A stretch of DNA of 52,183 bases from Extensimonas soli (GCF_029211265.1 NZ_JARGEL010000030.1:1-52183), one strand, 5' to 3'. Shown: positions 17,792-28,834, counted from the stretch's first letter. Notes: a model not told the origin generated them from the sequence alone. Numbers and translations: made by a program.

Positions 17792-19948
17792 ATGTCTGCC
17801 GCGCCTGCCACCTCTGCCACCTCTGCCGAAGAACTGTTCACGCAACTGCAAAGCCAGGCCGCTGCCCTGCCCGAGCTGCCCGGCGTGTACCGCTACTTCG
17901 ACGCCAGCGGCGCGCTGCTCTACGTGGGCAAGGCGCGCAACCTGAAAAAGCGCGTTTCAAGCTACTTCAGTCGCAGCCACGACGGCACGCGCATTGGCCA
18001 CATGGTGGGCAAGATCGTGCGCATGGAGACGACCGTGGTGCGCTCCGAGGCCGAGGCGCTGCTGCTCGAAAACAACCTCATCAAGACGCAGCACCCGCGC
18101 TACAACATCCTGTTTCGCGACGACAAGAGCTACCCTTTCTTGAAGCTCACGGGCGTGGCAGAGGCGGGCGGGCCGGTGCAGGCGCCCGAGCAGCAGTTTC
18201 CGCGCCTCGCGTACTACCGCGGCGCGATCGACAAAAAGCACCGCTACTTCGGCCCCTACCCGAACGGCTGGGCCGTGAAAGAGACGATCCAGCTGCTGCA
18301 AAAAGTGTTTCGCCTGCGCACCTGCGAAGACACGGTGTTTGCCAACCGCACGCGACCCTGTCTGCTCTACCAGATCAAGCGCTGCTCGGGCCCCTGCGTG
18401 GGCGCGATCACGCCCGCGGCCTACGCGCAGGACGTGCAGCACGCCGAGGCGCTGCTGCGTGGCCAGACGCAGGAATTGCTGCAGGAGCTCGAAGCGCGCA
18501 TGCTCGCGCACGCCGACAAGCTCGAATTCGAGCAGGCTGCCGAACTGCGCAACCAGATCACGGCCCTGGCGCGCGTGCTGCACCAGCAGGCCGTGGAGAC
18601 GGCACCCGACCAGGACGTGGACATCCTCGCCGTGCGCGTGCAGGGCGGGCGCGCCTGCGTGAACCTGGCCATGGTGCGCGGCGGCCGCCACCTGGGCGAC
18701 CGCGCCTACTTTCCCCAGCACGTCGAAGACGCCGCGGCGTTGTGGGCATCGGGCGAAGCCGAGGAAGCGGGGGAGGGTGCGGATGCCGCGGAGGGTGCGC
18801 ATGCGGTCGAAGCCTCAGCACAAGCCGCCGAGGTGGAGCAGGGCGGCGCGGTGCTGGCCGCCGCGCGCACCATCGAGGCGCAGGTGCTCGAAGCCTTCAT
18901 CGCCCAGCACTACCTGGGCGTGCCCGTACCGCCCGTGCTCGTGACCAGCGCGCCCGTCTCGGCGCAGCTCTTGCAGGCGCTGGCCGAGCAAAGCGGCACG
19001 CGCGTGCACGCCGTGCACCAGCCGCGCGAGCAGCGCCGCGTCTGGCTCGAAATGGCGCAAAAAAATGCCGACCTGCAGCTCGCGCGCCTGCTCGCCGAAG
19101 AAGGCTCGCAGCAGGCGCGCACGCGCGCGCTCGCCGAGGCGCTGGACCTCACGGTGCAGGACCTCGACGCGCTCACGATCGAATGTTTCGACATCTCGCA
19201 CACTGCGGGCGAGGCCACGCAGGCGTCGTGCGTGGTGTTCCAGCACCACAAGATGCAGCCTGGCGAATACCGGCGCTACCGCATCGAAGGCATCACCGGC
19301 GGCGACGACTACGCGGCCATGCGCCAGGTGCTGCAGCGCCGCTACGGCAGGCTCGCCGAAGCCGTGCGTGTGGGGGCGCAGGCTGCGACGGAAGGTGCGG
19401 CGGGCGCGGATGCTGCCGCTCCGGACCCGGAGCAGGGCAAGGAGCAGGGCAAGGAGCAGGGCAAGGAGCAGGGCGGGGCGCCCGGCAAAACCCGCGCACG
19501 GCTGCCCGACCTGGTGCTGATCGACGGCGGCAAGGGCCAGGTAGGCGTCGCGCGCGAGGTGTTCACTGCGCTGGGGCTAGACATTGCGCGCATCGTCGGC
19601 GTCGAAAAGGGGGAGGGCCGCAAGGTCGGCCTTGAGGAACTCGTGTTTGCCGACGGGCGCGAAAAGATCGCGCTCGGGCACGATTCGGCGGCGCTGCTGC
19701 TGGTGGCGCAAATCCGCGACGAGGCGCACCGCTTTGCCATCACCGGCATGCGCGCCGCGCGCGCCAAGGTGCGTGTGGGCGGCGGCCGGCTCGAAGAAAT
19801 CCCCGGCGTGGGCCCGAAAAAGCGCGCACGCCTGCTGCAGCGCTTCGGCGGCGTGCGCGGCGTGGCCGAGGCCAGCGTCGAAGACCTGTGCACGGTCGAG
19901 GGCATCTCGCGCGCGCTGGCCGAAACGATTTACCACGCGCTGCGCTGA
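17792..19948 (+). CDS. uvrC: excinuclease ABC subunit UvrC
   Basis: A 718-residue nuclease of nucleotide excision repair. The GIY-YIG domain ([18 protein letters not shown]) lies at residues 29-46, the UVR motif ([12 protein letters not shown]) near 245, the RNase H-like domain ([19 protein letters not shown], then [10 protein letters not shown]) in the C-terminal half, and tandem helix-hairpin-helix motifs at the end. It cuts on both sides of lesions handed over by UvrA and UvrB. It is longer than usual because of an acidic insert near residues 325-350 and a Glu-Gln-Gly-Lys repeat near 550. The ATG at 17792 follows ygiQ by 43 bp. Confidence 0.95.
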   Translation: MSAAPATSATSAEELFTQLQSQAAALPELPGVYRYFDASGALLYVGKARNLKKRVSSYFSRSHDGTRIGHMVGKIVRMETTVVRSEAEALLLENNLIKTQHPRYNILFRDDKSYPFLKLTGVAEAGGPVQAPEQQFPRLAYYRGAIDKKHRYFGPYPNGWAVKETIQLLQKVFRLRTCEDTVFANRTRPCLLYQIKRCSGPCVGAITPAAYAQDVQHAEALLRGQTQELLQELEARMLAHADKLEFEQAAELRNQITALARVLHQQAVETAPDQDVDILAVRVQGGRACVNLAMVRGGRHLGDRAYFPQHVEDAAALWASGEAEEAGEGADAAEGAHAVEASAQAAEVEQGGAVLAAARTIEAQVLEAFIAQHYLGVPVPPVLVTSAPVSAQLLQALAEQSGTRVHAVHQPREQRRVWLEMAQKNADLQLARLLAEEGSQQARTRALAEALDLTVQDLDALTIECFDISHTAGEATQASCVVFQHHKMQPGEYRRYRIEGITGGDDYAAMRQVLQRRYGRLAEAVRVGAQAATEGAAGADAAAPDPEQGKEQGKEQGKEQGGAPGKTRARLPDLVLIDGGKGQVGVAREVFTALGLDIARIVGVEKGEGRKVGLEELVFADGREKIALGHDSAALLLVAQIRDEAHRFAITGMRAARAKVRVGGGRLEEIPGVGPKKRARLLQRFGGVRGVAEASVEDLCTVEGISRALAETIYHALR
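19430..19477 (+). repeat. 12-bp tandem repeat inside uvrC
   Basis: Three full units and one partial unit of GAGCAGGGCAAG encode EQGK repeats. The unit length is a multiple of three, so copy-number changes keep the frame. Confidence 0.9.
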
Positions 19949-20014
19949 GACTGTGTGAACGAACCCGCCATGCGCGGGCAGCGGCAGGCATGGTGCCATG
20001 CCACAATCGGCGCC

Positions 20015-20581
20015 ATGTTCTGGACCACGCCCACCCTCATGACCTGGACGCGCATCGTCGCGATTCCCTTGATCGTGGGGGTTTTTTACGTGCCCCTCGA
20101 GCCGGCCACGCGCAACCTCATCGCCACCGTGCTGTTCATCGTGTTCGCCATCACCGATTGGCTGGACGGCTACCTTGCGCGCAAACTGGGACAGGTGTCG
20201 GCGTTTGGCGCGTTTCTCGACCCGGTGGCGGACAAATTCCTGGTTTGCGCTGCGCTGCTCGTGCTCGTGCATCTGCAGCGCGCCGATGTATTTGCCGCGC
20301 TCATCATCATCGGACGTGAGATCGCCATTTCGGCGCTGCGCGAATGGATGGCGCAGATCGGCGCGAGCAAGAGCGTGGCCGTGCACATGCTGGGCAAGGC
20401 CAAGACGGCCGTGCAGATGGTTGCGCTGCCGTTTCTGCTCTACGACGGCACGCTGCCCGGCGGCCTGGACACGCGCGTGTGGGGCCACTGGCTGCTGTGG
20501 CTTGCGGCCGTGCTCACGGTCTGGTCCATGGTCTATTACCTGCAAAAAGCCCTGCCAGAAATCCGCGCGCGGGTGCACTGA
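20015..20581 (+). CDS. pgsA: CDP-diacylglycerol-glycerol-3-phosphate 3-phosphatidyltransferase
   Basis: A 188-residue membrane enzyme with the full CDP-alcohol phosphotransferase motif D-x2-D-G-x2-A-R-x8-G-x3-D-x3-D in TDWLDGYLARKLGQVSAFG and onward to FLDPVADK. It makes phosphatidylglycerophosphate, the precursor of phosphatidylglycerol. The ATG at 20015 puts the first hydrophobic segment at the usual place. Four to five transmembrane segments are visible. The gene follows uvrC by 66 bp. Its stop codon is right at the edge of repeat copy 7. Confidence 0.95.
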   Translation: MFWTTPTLMTWTRIVAIPLIVGVFYVPLEPATRNLIATVLFIVFAITDWLDGYLARKLGQVSAFGAFLDPVADKFLVCAALLVLVHLQRADVFAALIIIGREIAISALREWMAQIGASKSVAVHMLGKAKTAVQMVALPFLLYDGTLPGGLDTRVWGHWLLWLAAVLTVWSMVYYLQKALPEIRARVH

Positions 20582-20582
20582 A

Positions 20583-20642
20583 AATTCAAGCTATTTTGCC
20601 GATTTGTGCTTATCCGACCTGCACAAGCAGCTATCTTTCAAG
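20583..20642 (-). repeat. dispersed palindromic repeat, copy 7
   Basis: On the minus strand ATAGCTGCTTGTGC is followed, 28 nt from its start, by CAAATCGGCAAAATAGC. It fills the space between pgsA and the dehydrogenase gene; the AGGAG ribosome binding site of the latter touches its edge. Confidence 0.7.
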
Positions 20643-20651
20643 GAGTAATCA

Positions 20652-21743
20652 ATGCCCACCCATCGCATCGCCGTGATCGCCGGCGACGGCATAGGCAAAG
20701 AGGTCATGCCCGAAGGCCTGCGCGTGCTCGACGTGGCGGCGCGCAAGTTCGGCATCGATCTGCGCTTCGACCATTTTGACTTTTCGAGCTGGGACTATTA
20801 CGAAAAGCACGGCCAGATGCTGCCCGGCGACTGGAAGGCGCAAATCGGCGGCCACGAGGCGATCTACTTCGGCGCCGTGGGCCGGCCCGACAAAATCCCT
20901 GACCACATCTCGCTGTGGGGCTCGCTGCTGCTGTTTCGGCGCGAGTTCGATCAATACATCAACCTGCGCCCCGCGCGCCTCATGCCCGGCATCACCGCCC
21001 CTGTGGTGCGCCGCGACGGCAGTGCGCGCCTGCCGGGCGAGATCGACATGCTCATCGTGCGCGAAAACACCGAGGGCGAATATTCGAGCATAGGCGGGCG
21101 CATGTTCGAGGGCACCGAGCGCGAAATCGTCATGCAGGAGAGCGTGATGAGCCGCTTCGGCGTCGATCGTGTGCTGCGCTTTGCGTTCGAGCTCGCGCAA
21201 TCGCGCCCGAAAAAGCACCTGACCAGCGCCACCAAGTCCAACGGCATCGCCATCACCATGCCCTACTGGGACGAGCGCGTGGCCGAAATGGCCAAGGCCT
21301 ACCCCGACGTGCGCGTGGACAAATTCCACATCGACATCCTGACCGCGCACTTCGTGCAGCGGCCCGACTTTTTCGACGTGGTCGTGGCGAGCAACCTGTT
21401 TGGCGACATCCTTTCCGACCTCGGGCCGGCCTGCACCGGCACCATAGGCATCGCGCCCAGCGCCAACCTCAACCCCACGCGCGCCGCGCCCTCGCTGTTC
21501 GAGCCCGTGCACGGCTCGGCGCCCGACATCGCGGGCAAGGGCATCGCAAACCCGATCGGGCAGATCTGGAGCGGCGCGCTCATGCTCGACTTTCTCGGCT
21601 ACCGCGCCGCGCACGATGCCATCCTCGCCGCCATCGAGGCCGTGCTAGCCCCGCACAGCGGCGGCCCGCGCACGCCCGACCTCGGCGGCAAAGACCGCAC
21701 GCAAGACCTGGGCCGTGCGATCGCCGAGCAGCTTGCTTCTTGA
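20652..21743 (+). CDS. tartrate/D-malate dehydrogenase family protein (TtuC-like)
   Basis: A 363-residue NAD-dependent beta-decarboxylating dehydrogenase of the isocitrate/isopropylmalate superfamily. It starts [19 protein letters not shown], with [13 protein letters not shown] as substrate-site motif, and has the Lys and Asp residues of the [12 protein letters not shown] metal-binding segment. The [22 protein letters not shown] segment, with its Trp-Gly, is typical of tartrate dehydrogenase/decarboxylase (TtuC) and D-malate dehydrogenase (DmlA). It acts on D-malate or tartrate, making pyruvate or glycerate. Substrate choice cannot be decided from sequence alone. Confidence 0.87.
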   Translation: MPTHRIAVIAGDGIGKEVMPEGLRVLDVAARKFGIDLRFDHFDFSSWDYYEKHGQMLPGDWKAQIGGHEAIYFGAVGRPDKIPDHISLWGSLLLFRREFDQYINLRPARLMPGITAPVVRRDGSARLPGEIDMLIVRENTEGEYSSIGGRMFEGTEREIVMQESVMSRFGVDRVLRFAFELAQSRPKKHLTSATKSNGIAITMPYWDERVAEMAKAYPDVRVDKFHIDILTAHFVQRPDFFDVVVASNLFGDILSDLGPACTGTIGIAPSANLNPTRAAPSLFEPVHGSAPDIAGKGIANPIGQIWSGALMLDFLGYRAAHDAILAAIEAVLAPHSGGPRTPDLGGKDRTQDLGRAIAEQLAS

Positions 21744-21878
21744 GTGTCCATCCGGGTTTACCCCTGCGCGGCCCCGCGGCGGGCCACGCCGCTGCAGCGT
21801 TTTGCCGCCGTAAATGCGACTAAAATCGCGCCCCATGCCCGCAAGCAATGCGCGTGAAGCCGGGCCCGTGGCCGGTGA

Positions 21879-21907
21879 TTGACACTGGGCGGATCGCTGG
21901 CTTTAAT
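21879..21907 (+). promoter_or_regulatory. sigma70-type promoter of hupB
   Basis: TTGACA at 21879-21884 and TTTAAT at 21902-21907 are separated by exactly 17 bp. They lie about 120 bp before the HU start codon and are the best promoter match in this stretch. Confidence 0.65.
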
Positions 21908-22029
21908 CCGATACGGTATGCGCTGTCGGATGGTCTGGGCGGCTTCCCTGTGGTGCAAGCACTTTGTGCGAACCCCGGGTGCTTCCCCTGCTACAGGACA
22001 TTTCCCCCATCTTCTGCAAGAGGTTTTTC

Positions 22030-22302
22030 GTGAACAAAACCGAACTGATTGATCACATCGCCAACGATGCCGATATTTCCAAGGCCGCAGCCACCCGTGC
22101 GCTCGAGTCGGCGGTCGAAGCCGTCAAACAAACGCTGAAAAAAGGCGGCGCGGTGTCTCTGGTCGGGTTTGGCACGTTCTCCGTGGGCAAACGCGCCGCG
22201 CGCGTGGGGCGCAATCCGCGCACCGGCGCTGAGATTAAAATCAAGGCTGCCAAGGTTCCCAAGTTCCGCGCAGGCAAGGCGTTGAAGGACGCCATCAACT
22301 GA
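22030..22302 (+). CDS. hupB: HU-family DNA-binding protein
   Basis: A 90-residue nucleoid protein of the normal HU length. It starts at GTG 22030 ([20 protein letters not shown]) with AAGAGG upstream. The DNA-binding arm motif [15 protein letters not shown] lies at residues 61-75, and the hydrophobic core is conserved. HU bends and compacts DNA as a dimer. A strong promoter lies upstream and tRNA-Val follows 57 bp downstream. Confidence 0.95.
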   Translation: MNKTELIDHIANDADISKAAATRALESAVEAVKQTLKKGGAVSLVGFGTFSVGKRAARVGRNPRTGAEIKIKAAKVPKFRAGKALKDAIN

Positions 22303-22359
22303 CTGCCACGGTTCGTCACCCGGCGCATTCATGGCGCACAAGGATTCAAGGTTCAAGTG

Positions 22360-22435
22360 GGGTGCTTAGCTCAGTTGGTAGAGCGGCGCCCTTACAAGGC
22401 GTAGGTCGGCGGTTCGAGCCCGTCAGCACCCACCA
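22360..22435 (+). tRNA. tRNA-Val (anticodon TAC)
   Basis: A 76-nt cloverleaf. The acceptor stem GGGTGCT pairs with AGCACCC, the D arm is TAGCTCAGTTGGTAGAGC, the anticodon loop is CTTACAA, the T arm contains GGTTCGAGCC, and the 3' ACCA is encoded. Confidence 0.95.
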
Positions 22436-22582
22436 CTTCAACCCCCCAGCATTTCCCACCTCAGGCAAAAGGCGAACACGGGTTCGCCTTTCGTTTTCTC
22501 CCGCTCCCCTACGCCTATACAGCACAGTGCGCAGGCCCCCGGCCCCACTGGCCCAAAGCTGCGCCCCCAGGAAAGATCGATC

Positions 22583-24499
22583 ATGCTAGAAGCCATCCGC
22601 AAGCACTCCAAAATCGTGATGCTCTTGCTGTTCCTGCTGATCATTCCCTCGTTCGTGCTGGTGGGCATCAACCGCAACTATTTTTCCGAAAAAAGCCCCG
22701 TGGTCGCGCGCGTCGATGGCCACGACATCACGCAGGCCGACTGGGATAACGCGCACAAGATCGAAACGGACCGCATCCGCGCGCAGGCCCCATCGATTGA
22801 CCCCAAACTGCTCGACTCACCGCAGGCGCGCTACGCCACGCTAGAGCGCCTCGTGCGCGAGCGCGTGCTGCAGGCCGCCGCGCAAAAAATGCACCTCGTC
22901 GCGAGCGACAGCCGCCTTGCGCGCAGCCTGCAGGAAATCCCCGCGATCGCCGCGCTCAAGCGCCCCGACGGCAGCCTGGATGCCGCCGCCTACCGCGCCC
23001 TGGTCGGCGCGCAAGGCATGACGCCCGAGGGTTTCGAAGCCATGGTGCGGCGCGACCTCTCGGTCAACCAGGTGATGGCCGGCGTCATGGGCTCGGCCTT
23101 TGCCACGCCCGCGCAGGCCAAACCCGCGCTCGACGCACTCCTGCAGCGCCGCGAAGTGCAAATCGCGCACCTCGACGCCACCGATTTCGCCAGCCGCGTT
23201 ATGCCCAGCGACGCCGACTTGCAGACTTACTACAAAACCAATAGCGGCCAATTCCAGCAGCCAGAGCAGGCCAGCGTGGAATACGTGGTGCTCGACCTCG
23301 ACAGCGTGGCCGCCGGCATCAGCGTGAGCGAAGACGATCTGCGTAGCTATTACCAGGAAAACCTGGCGCGCCTGGGCAGCAAGGAAGAGCGCCGCGCGCG
23401 CCATATCCTGATCCAGGCACCCAAGGACACGCCTGCGGCCGAGCGCGCCAAAGCCAAGGCCCGCGCCGAGGAATTGCTCGCCCAGGTGCGCAAGAGTCCC
23501 GCAAGTTTTGGCGAACTGGCAAAAAAATTCTCCGACGACAAGAGCTCCGCGACCCATGATGGCGATCTGGGCTTTTTTGCGCGTGGCGCCATGGTCAAGC
23601 CCTTTGAAGACGCGGTGTTTGCGCTCAAAAAAGGCGAGCTCAGCGGTGTCGTTGAGTCCGACTTCGGCTACCACATCATCGAGCTTACCGACATCAAACC
23701 CGCCAAGGTGCCGAGCTTCGAGGAATTGCGCCCCAAGCTGGAAGCCGAACTGCGCCAGCAGCAAGCCCAGCGCAAATTCGCCGAAGTGGCCGAGACCTTC
23801 AGCAACACCGTCTATGAACAGCCCGACAGCCTGCAAGCCGTGGCCGACAAGCTCAAACTCAAGATCCAGACGGCCACGGGCCTGGGCCGCATCCCCGCTG
23901 CGGGCGCGAACGGACCGCTCGCGAACGCCAAGTTCCTCGCGGCCTTGTTCTCTGCGGACGCTATCGAGAAAAAGCACAACACCGAAGCCATAGAAGTCGG
24001 CCCGAACCAACTCGCTGCGGGCCGCATTCAGGCGTACACACCTGCGCAGACCTTGCCTTTCGAGCAGGTGCGCGCCCAGGTGCAAAAACTCTACGTCGCC
24101 GACAAAGCGGCCGAACTCGCGCGCAAGGAAGGCGAGGCACGGCTTGCCGCCTGGAAGGCCAAGCCCGACAGCGCCACGGGTCTGAGCGCCGCCCTGCTGC
24201 TGTCGCGCGAGCAGCCGCAAAACCAGCCGCGGGCCATCGTTGACGCCGTATTCCGCGCGCCTGCCGAATCCTTGCCGGCGTGGGTCGGTGTGGCTCTGGG
24301 TGCGCAAGGCTACGCGATCGTCAAAATCAACGCGGTCAAGCCTCCCGAGCCCGCCAATGAGCAAGCCGTACGCCAACGCCTCGCGCAATTCACCCAGTGG
24401 TGGGGCAGCGCCGAAGGCATGGCCTACTACGAATGGCTCAAGGCCAAATTCAAGGTACAGATCAAGGCGCCGCGCCCCGAGCCGCTCCCGCAGGGCTGA
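22583..24499 (+). CDS. ppiD: PpiD-like periplasmic peptidyl-prolyl isomerase (SurA/parvulin family)
   Basis: A 638-residue protein with one N-terminal membrane anchor (residues 12-30) preceded by MLEAIRKHSKI, then a SurA-N-like chaperone region (residues 40-190). One parvulin rotamase domain (residues 270-365) begins at RRARHILIQAPKDT and ends near DFGYHIIEL. PpiD helps outer-membrane and periplasmic proteins fold as they leave the Sec translocon. The start at 22583 follows GAAAGATCG. The gene lies between two tRNA genes. Confidence 0.92.
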   Translation: MLEAIRKHSKIVMLLLFLLIIPSFVLVGINRNYFSEKSPVVARVDGHDITQADWDNAHKIETDRIRAQAPSIDPKLLDSPQARYATLERLVRERVLQAAAQKMHLVASDSRLARSLQEIPAIAALKRPDGSLDAAAYRALVGAQGMTPEGFEAMVRRDLSVNQVMAGVMGSAFATPAQAKPALDALLQRREVQIAHLDATDFASRVMPSDADLQTYYKTNSGQFQQPEQASVEYVVLDLDSVAAGISVSEDDLRSYYQENLARLGSKEERRARHILIQAPKDTPAAERAKAKARAEELLAQVRKSPASFGELAKKFSDDKSSATHDGDLGFFARGAMVKPFEDAVFALKKGELSGVVESDFGYHIIELTDIKPAKVPSFEELRPKLEAELRQQQAQRKFAEVAETFSNTVYEQPDSLQAVADKLKLKIQTATGLGRIPAAGANGPLANAKFLAALFSADAIEKKHNTEAIEVGPNQLAAGRIQAYTPAQTLPFEQVRAQVQKLYVADKAAELARKEGEARLAAWKAKPDSATGLSAALLLSREQPQNQPRAIVDAVFRAPAESLPAWVGVALGAQGYAIVKINAVKPPEPANEQAVRQRLAQFTQWWGSAEGMAYYEWLKAKFKVQIKAPRPEPLPQG

Positions 24500-24549
24500 A
24501 AATTCGCAGGAAACGCCGCCGCAATCCGGCCATGGCGCTCGCGGCGGGC

Positions 24550-24555
24550 TATAAT
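24550..24555 (+). promoter_or_regulatory. -10 box of tRNA-His
   Basis: TATAAT lies 11 bp before the tRNA, directly downstream of ppiD. No strong -35 box is evident. Confidence 0.55.
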
Positions 24556-24565
24556 GCGCGGCTAC

Positions 24566-24642
24566 GGTGGCTGTAGCTCAGTTGGTAGAGTCCAGGATTG
24601 TGATTCCTGTCGTCGTGGGTTCGAGTCCCATCAGCCACCCCA
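24566..24642 (+). tRNA. tRNA-His (anticodon GTG)
   Basis: The acceptor stem GTGGCTG pairs with CAGCCAC. The anticodon loop TTGTGAT carries GTG. The extra G at 24566 (G-1) faces discriminator C, as is usual for tRNA-His, and CCA is encoded at 24640-24642. Confidence 0.95.
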
Positions 24643-24655
24643 AACAAACAAAGGG

Positions 24656-24690
24656 AACCACGCTATCTAATGGATAGCGTGGTTTTTTCT
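24656..24690 (+). terminator. Rho-independent terminator of tRNA-His
   Basis: A perfect 12-bp stem, AACCACGCTATC / GATAGCGTGGTT, with a 5-nt loop is followed by TTTTCTTTT. Confidence 0.93.
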
Positions 24691-24856
24691 TTTCCGTCCG
24701 ATGTAAGGGCGGATGTAAGACGATTTCGGTAATCCAGTCTCAGCCCCGGCAGCAAACCCACTCTGGCGGTCGATGTTGCTCAGGTGTAAAACATCTGGCT
24801 CAAATTTGCGTCGGCATCACGCCAAAAAATGGCTCAGTTTTCGGTCGGCGTCAACA
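24691..24856. mobile_element. scar: probable IS21-like terminal repeats downstream of tRNA-His
   Basis: GATGTAAG occurs at 24700 and again at 24712. Two diverged 24-nt direct repeats, beginning TGGCTCAAATTTGCG (24796) and TGGCTCAGTTTTCGG (24830) and both ending TCGGC-x-TCA, resemble the multiple terminal repeats of IS21-family elements. No transposase is present. The position next to a tRNA suggests a past integration. The family call is a recollection and is tentative. Confidence 0.4.
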
Positions 24857-25228
24857 CCGCTCGCTGGCAGCCAGGCGTTCGAGCGTCGCGCAGACGTCCG
24901 CCATGCGTCCGGAAATGGCTATGCGGGTTTCGTTTTCAGTGCACGCTGCGGGGCGAAAAATGCGCACGCTTTGTGGCGTGGTAGCGCCAGCGCTGCTTCG
25001 TGCACGGGGCGTAGATGTTCGTGGCGTGCAGCCTGGCTGGGGCGGCATGCTGCGGCGGCCGAGCGGAACGGAAAACCGGACGCGGTAGGCCTGCTGGTGC
25101 GGGTGTGCTGGGACGGGCAAGCCAGGCGGGCGCGGCAAGGTGCGCGCCAAACTGCGGGTGCGCAGTCGTTTTTGCAGCCCATACAGGTGTTCGGTCAGGG
25201 CGGCGAGGGTGAGCAGGGCGATTCCCAT
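24851..25228 (-). CDS. hypothetical protein downstream of lexA
   Basis: A possible 125-residue protein starting at ATG 25228 with GGAG seven bases upstream; another ATG at 25240 adds four residues. The N-terminus MGIALLTLAALTEHLYGLQ is hydrophobic and could be an anchor. The middle is rich in Pro and Arg. The end, ENETRIAISGRMADVCATLE, looks like a folded piece. I do not recognise the family. It lies on the same strand as lexA, 160 bp after it, so SOS-linked expression is possible. The Pro/Arg-rich middle might instead mean a frame-shifted gene. Sequence 25229-25388 holds no feature I can support. Confidence 0.4.
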   Translation of the reverse strand: MGIALLTLAALTEHLYGLQKRLRTRSLARTLPRPPGLPVPAHPHQQAYRVRFSVPLGRRSMPPQPGCTPRTSTPRARSSAGATTPQSVRIFRPAACTENETRIAISGRMADVCATLERLAASERC

Positions 25229-25388
25229 GTGAAACTCCATGAAAGAGGTTGGACACAGGCAGGATTGCAAGAGGCGCGATGCGGCCCTCCAGGGTCGGCA
25301 AAGTCGATGGGGTGTGTGCAAATGACTGGTGTGCAACCCCACCGTTTGCCAGACGCCCGCCACCTGAGGGGTGCCGGCAAAATCGGCG

Positions 25389-26063
25389 CTACATGAGCAA
25401 GCTGTTGCGTATCAGCCCCACGGCCAGGCCTTCGACGTCGAAAGGTTCTCCGGGCTGGACGGTGATGATGGGGTAGTCGGGGTTTTCAGGGAGCAGTTCG
25501 ACCATGTCGGCACTGCGGCGCAGACGTTTGACGGTGACCTCGTCGCCCAGGCGCGCGACGATGATCTGGCCGTTGCGCACGTCGCGCGTGGCCTGGACGG
25601 CGAGCAGGTCGCCGTCGAGGATGCCTGCGTCACGCATGGACATGCCGCGCACTTTGAGCAGGTAGTCGGGCTTGCGTGCGAACAGTGTGGGCTCCACCGC
25701 GTACGTGCGGTCGATGTGCTCTTGCGCCAGAATCGGCGAGCCAGCGGCGACGCGGCCGACCAGCGGCAGTACGAGCTGCGCGAGTTCTGCGATCGGCAGG
25801 CTGAACTGCTTGTCACGTGCGGCGTTGAGGTGGCGCAGGGCCTCGCTGCGCAGGCGGATGCCGCGCGAGGTGCCGCTGACGAGTTCGATCGCGCCCTTGC
25901 GTGCCAGCGCCTGCAGGTGCTCTTCGGCGGCGTTGGCGGACTTGAAGCCCAGTTCTGTGGCGATTTCGGCGCGCGTGGGTGGCGCACCGGTGCGCGCCAT
26001 GGTGTTTTGGATCAGGTCGAGAATTTGCTGCTGGCGCGCGGTGAGTTTGGGCTGATCGGACAT
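25389..26063 (-). CDS. lexA: SOS repressor LexA
   Basis: A 224-residue repressor. The winged helix-turn-helix domain (residues 1-70) starts [13 protein letters not shown]. The Ala107-Gly108 cleavage site lies in [10 protein letters not shown], and the Ser142/Lys179 dyad in GMSMRDAGI and VTVKR. On DNA damage RecA filaments trigger self-cleavage and derepress repair genes. The ATG at 26063 is followed by the conserved domain after seven residues. Two LexA boxes lie in the gap to the divergent asparaginase, so autoregulation is evident. Confidence 0.97.
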   Translation of the reverse strand: MSDQPKLTARQQQILDLIQNTMARTGAPPTRAEIATELGFKSANAAEEHLQALARKGAIELVSGTSRGIRLRSEALRHLNAARDKQFSLPIAELAQLVLPLVGRVAAGSPILAQEHIDRTYAVEPTLFARKPDYLLKVRGMSMRDAGILDGDLLAVQATRDVRNGQIIVARLGDEVTVKRLRRSADMVELLPENPDYPIITVQPGEPFDVEGLAVGLIRNSLLM

Positions 26064-26144
26064 GGAGGGCTCCACACGAAGAGGGCTGGAAGAAGGCTGG
26101 AAGAAGACCGAGACTGTAAGCAGGGCCCCGGCGGCAAGATCAAT

Positions 26145-26160
26145 TTGTATGTTTATACAG
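26145..26160 (-). promoter_or_regulatory. LexA box 1 in the lexA/asparaginase gap
   Basis: Read on the plus strand it is TTG-TATGTTTATA-CAG, on the minus strand CTG-N10-CAA. It is close to the consensus CTG-N10-CAG with an alternating TA core and lies 82 bp upstream of lexA. Confidence 0.75.
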
Positions 26161-26163
26161 TAG

Positions 26164-26179
26164 CTGTATTTTTCAACAG
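26164..26179 (+). promoter_or_regulatory. LexA box 2 in the lexA/asparaginase gap
   Basis: CTG-TATTTTTCAA-CAG fits CTG-N10-CAG exactly. It is three bases from box 1 and ends 17 bp before the asparaginase start codon, where bound LexA would cover that gene's translation start region. Confidence 0.65.
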
Positions 26180-26196
26180 TTTTTTGGAGTGCGCAA

Positions 26197-27150
26197 GTGG
26201 GAGCGGAAAAAATTGTCGTGTTGGGCACGGGAGGCACCATTGCGGGGACGGCAGGCGCAGGTGTAGGTGCGGGTGGTCTGGATTACCGCGCGGCGCAATG
26301 GGGCATCGCGCAGCTGCTGGCCGCGGTGCCGGGCGTGCGTGAGGCGGCAGGCTGCGCGCTGGAGGCGGAACAGATCGCGCAGCTCGACAGCAAGGACATG
26401 GACGTGGACACCTGGCGCCGCCTGGCGCTGCGCTGCGCCGAGCTGCTGGCCGACCCGCTGGTGCGCGGCGTGGTGATCACGCACGGCACGGACACCATCG
26501 AAGAAACGGCGTGGTTTTTGCACCAGGTTCTGGCAGCGCACAAGCCCGTGGTGCTGACCTGCGCAATGCGGCCCGCGACGGCGCCTTTCCCCGATGGTCC
26601 GCAGAACCTGCTGGACGCCGTGGCCGTGGCGCGCACGCCGGGCGCGCAAGGGGTGGTGGTCGTGGCGGCGGGCGTGATCCACGCGGCGCAATGGGTGCAA
26701 AAGGTGCACCCTTACCGTCTCGATGCGTTCAGTTCAGCAGACGTCGGCCCGCTCGGCTGGGTCGAGGAGGGTGTCGTGCGTTTGGCGCACAATTGGCCGC
26801 AAACGCAGGTGCATCAAGCACAAGAAGCTATCGAAAAAGTAGTTCGTGGCGGCACGTGGCCGCGTGTCGAATTGGTGTTCAGCCATGCGGGAGCGAGTGG
26901 CGCCATCGTCGAGGCGCTGGTGCAAGACGGTGTGCACGGACTGGTGGTGGCGGCAACGGGCAATGGCACGGTGCATGCGGCGCTCGAAGCGGCGCTGTTG
27001 CGCGCACAGGCCGCGGGCGTGCGCGTGCTGCGTGCGACGCGTTGCAACGAGGGGCAACTGTTGCCGCGGCCGAGCGACGCGCTGCCCGCCGCGACTGGCC
27101 TCTCGCCGGTCAAGGCGCGTATTACGCTGCTGCTCGATTTGCTGCAGTGA
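26197..27150 (+). CDS. L-asparaginase family protein
   Basis: A 317-residue amidohydrolase beginning at GTG 26197. The first catalytic threonine lies in [11 protein letters not shown] and the second in [14 protein letters not shown]; the Ser, Asp and Lys of the active site fit the asparaginase/glutaminase fold. The enzyme hydrolyses asparagine to aspartate and ammonia. No signal peptide is seen, so it is probably cytoplasmic (type I-like). Its start overlaps the LexA-operator region, so partial SOS control is possible. Repeat copy 8 lies inside the frame near residues 198-215 ([18 protein letters not shown]), close to the link between the two domains. Confidence 0.88.
   Translation: MGAEKIVVLGTGGTIAGTAGAGVGAGGLDYRAAQWGIAQLLAAVPGVREAAGCALEAEQIAQLDSKDMDVDTWRRLALRCAELLADPLVRGVVITHGTDTIEETAWFLHQVLAAHKPVVLTCAMRPATAPFPDGPQNLLDAVAVARTPGAQGVVVVAAGVIHAAQWVQKVHPYRLDAFSSADVGPLGWVEEGVVRLAHNWPQTQVHQAQEAIEKVVRGGTWPRVELVFSHAGASGAIVEALVQDGVHGLVVAATGNGTVHAALEAALLRAQAAGVRVLRATRCNEGQLLPRPSDALPAATGLSPVKARITLLLDLLQ
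26789..26839 (-). repeat. dispersed palindromic repeat, copy 8 (inside asparaginase gene)
   Basis: On the minus strand ATAGCTTCTTGTGCTTG is followed, 28 nt from its start, by TTTGCGGCCAATTGTG. It is read antisense to its own orientation. Confidence 0.6.
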
Positions 27151-27177
27151 AGCCCTCAGCGCACTGCAGCGCGCGAC

Positions 27178-27212
27178 CAAAAAAACGAAAGGCCCGCAGG
27201 GGGCCTTTCGTG
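27178..27212 (-). terminator. Rho-independent terminator of the exbB-adk operon
   Basis: On the minus strand the stem CGAAAGGCCC / GGGCCTTTCG is followed by TTTTTTT. It lies between the convergent adk and asparaginase genes. On the plus strand the stem lacks a good T-tract. Confidence 0.85.
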
Positions 27213-27243
27213 GAGAGGGAAAGAACGCGTAGTGCTCAGCTTC

Positions 27244-28830
<1,587 letters not shown>

Positions 28831-28834
<4 letters not shown>

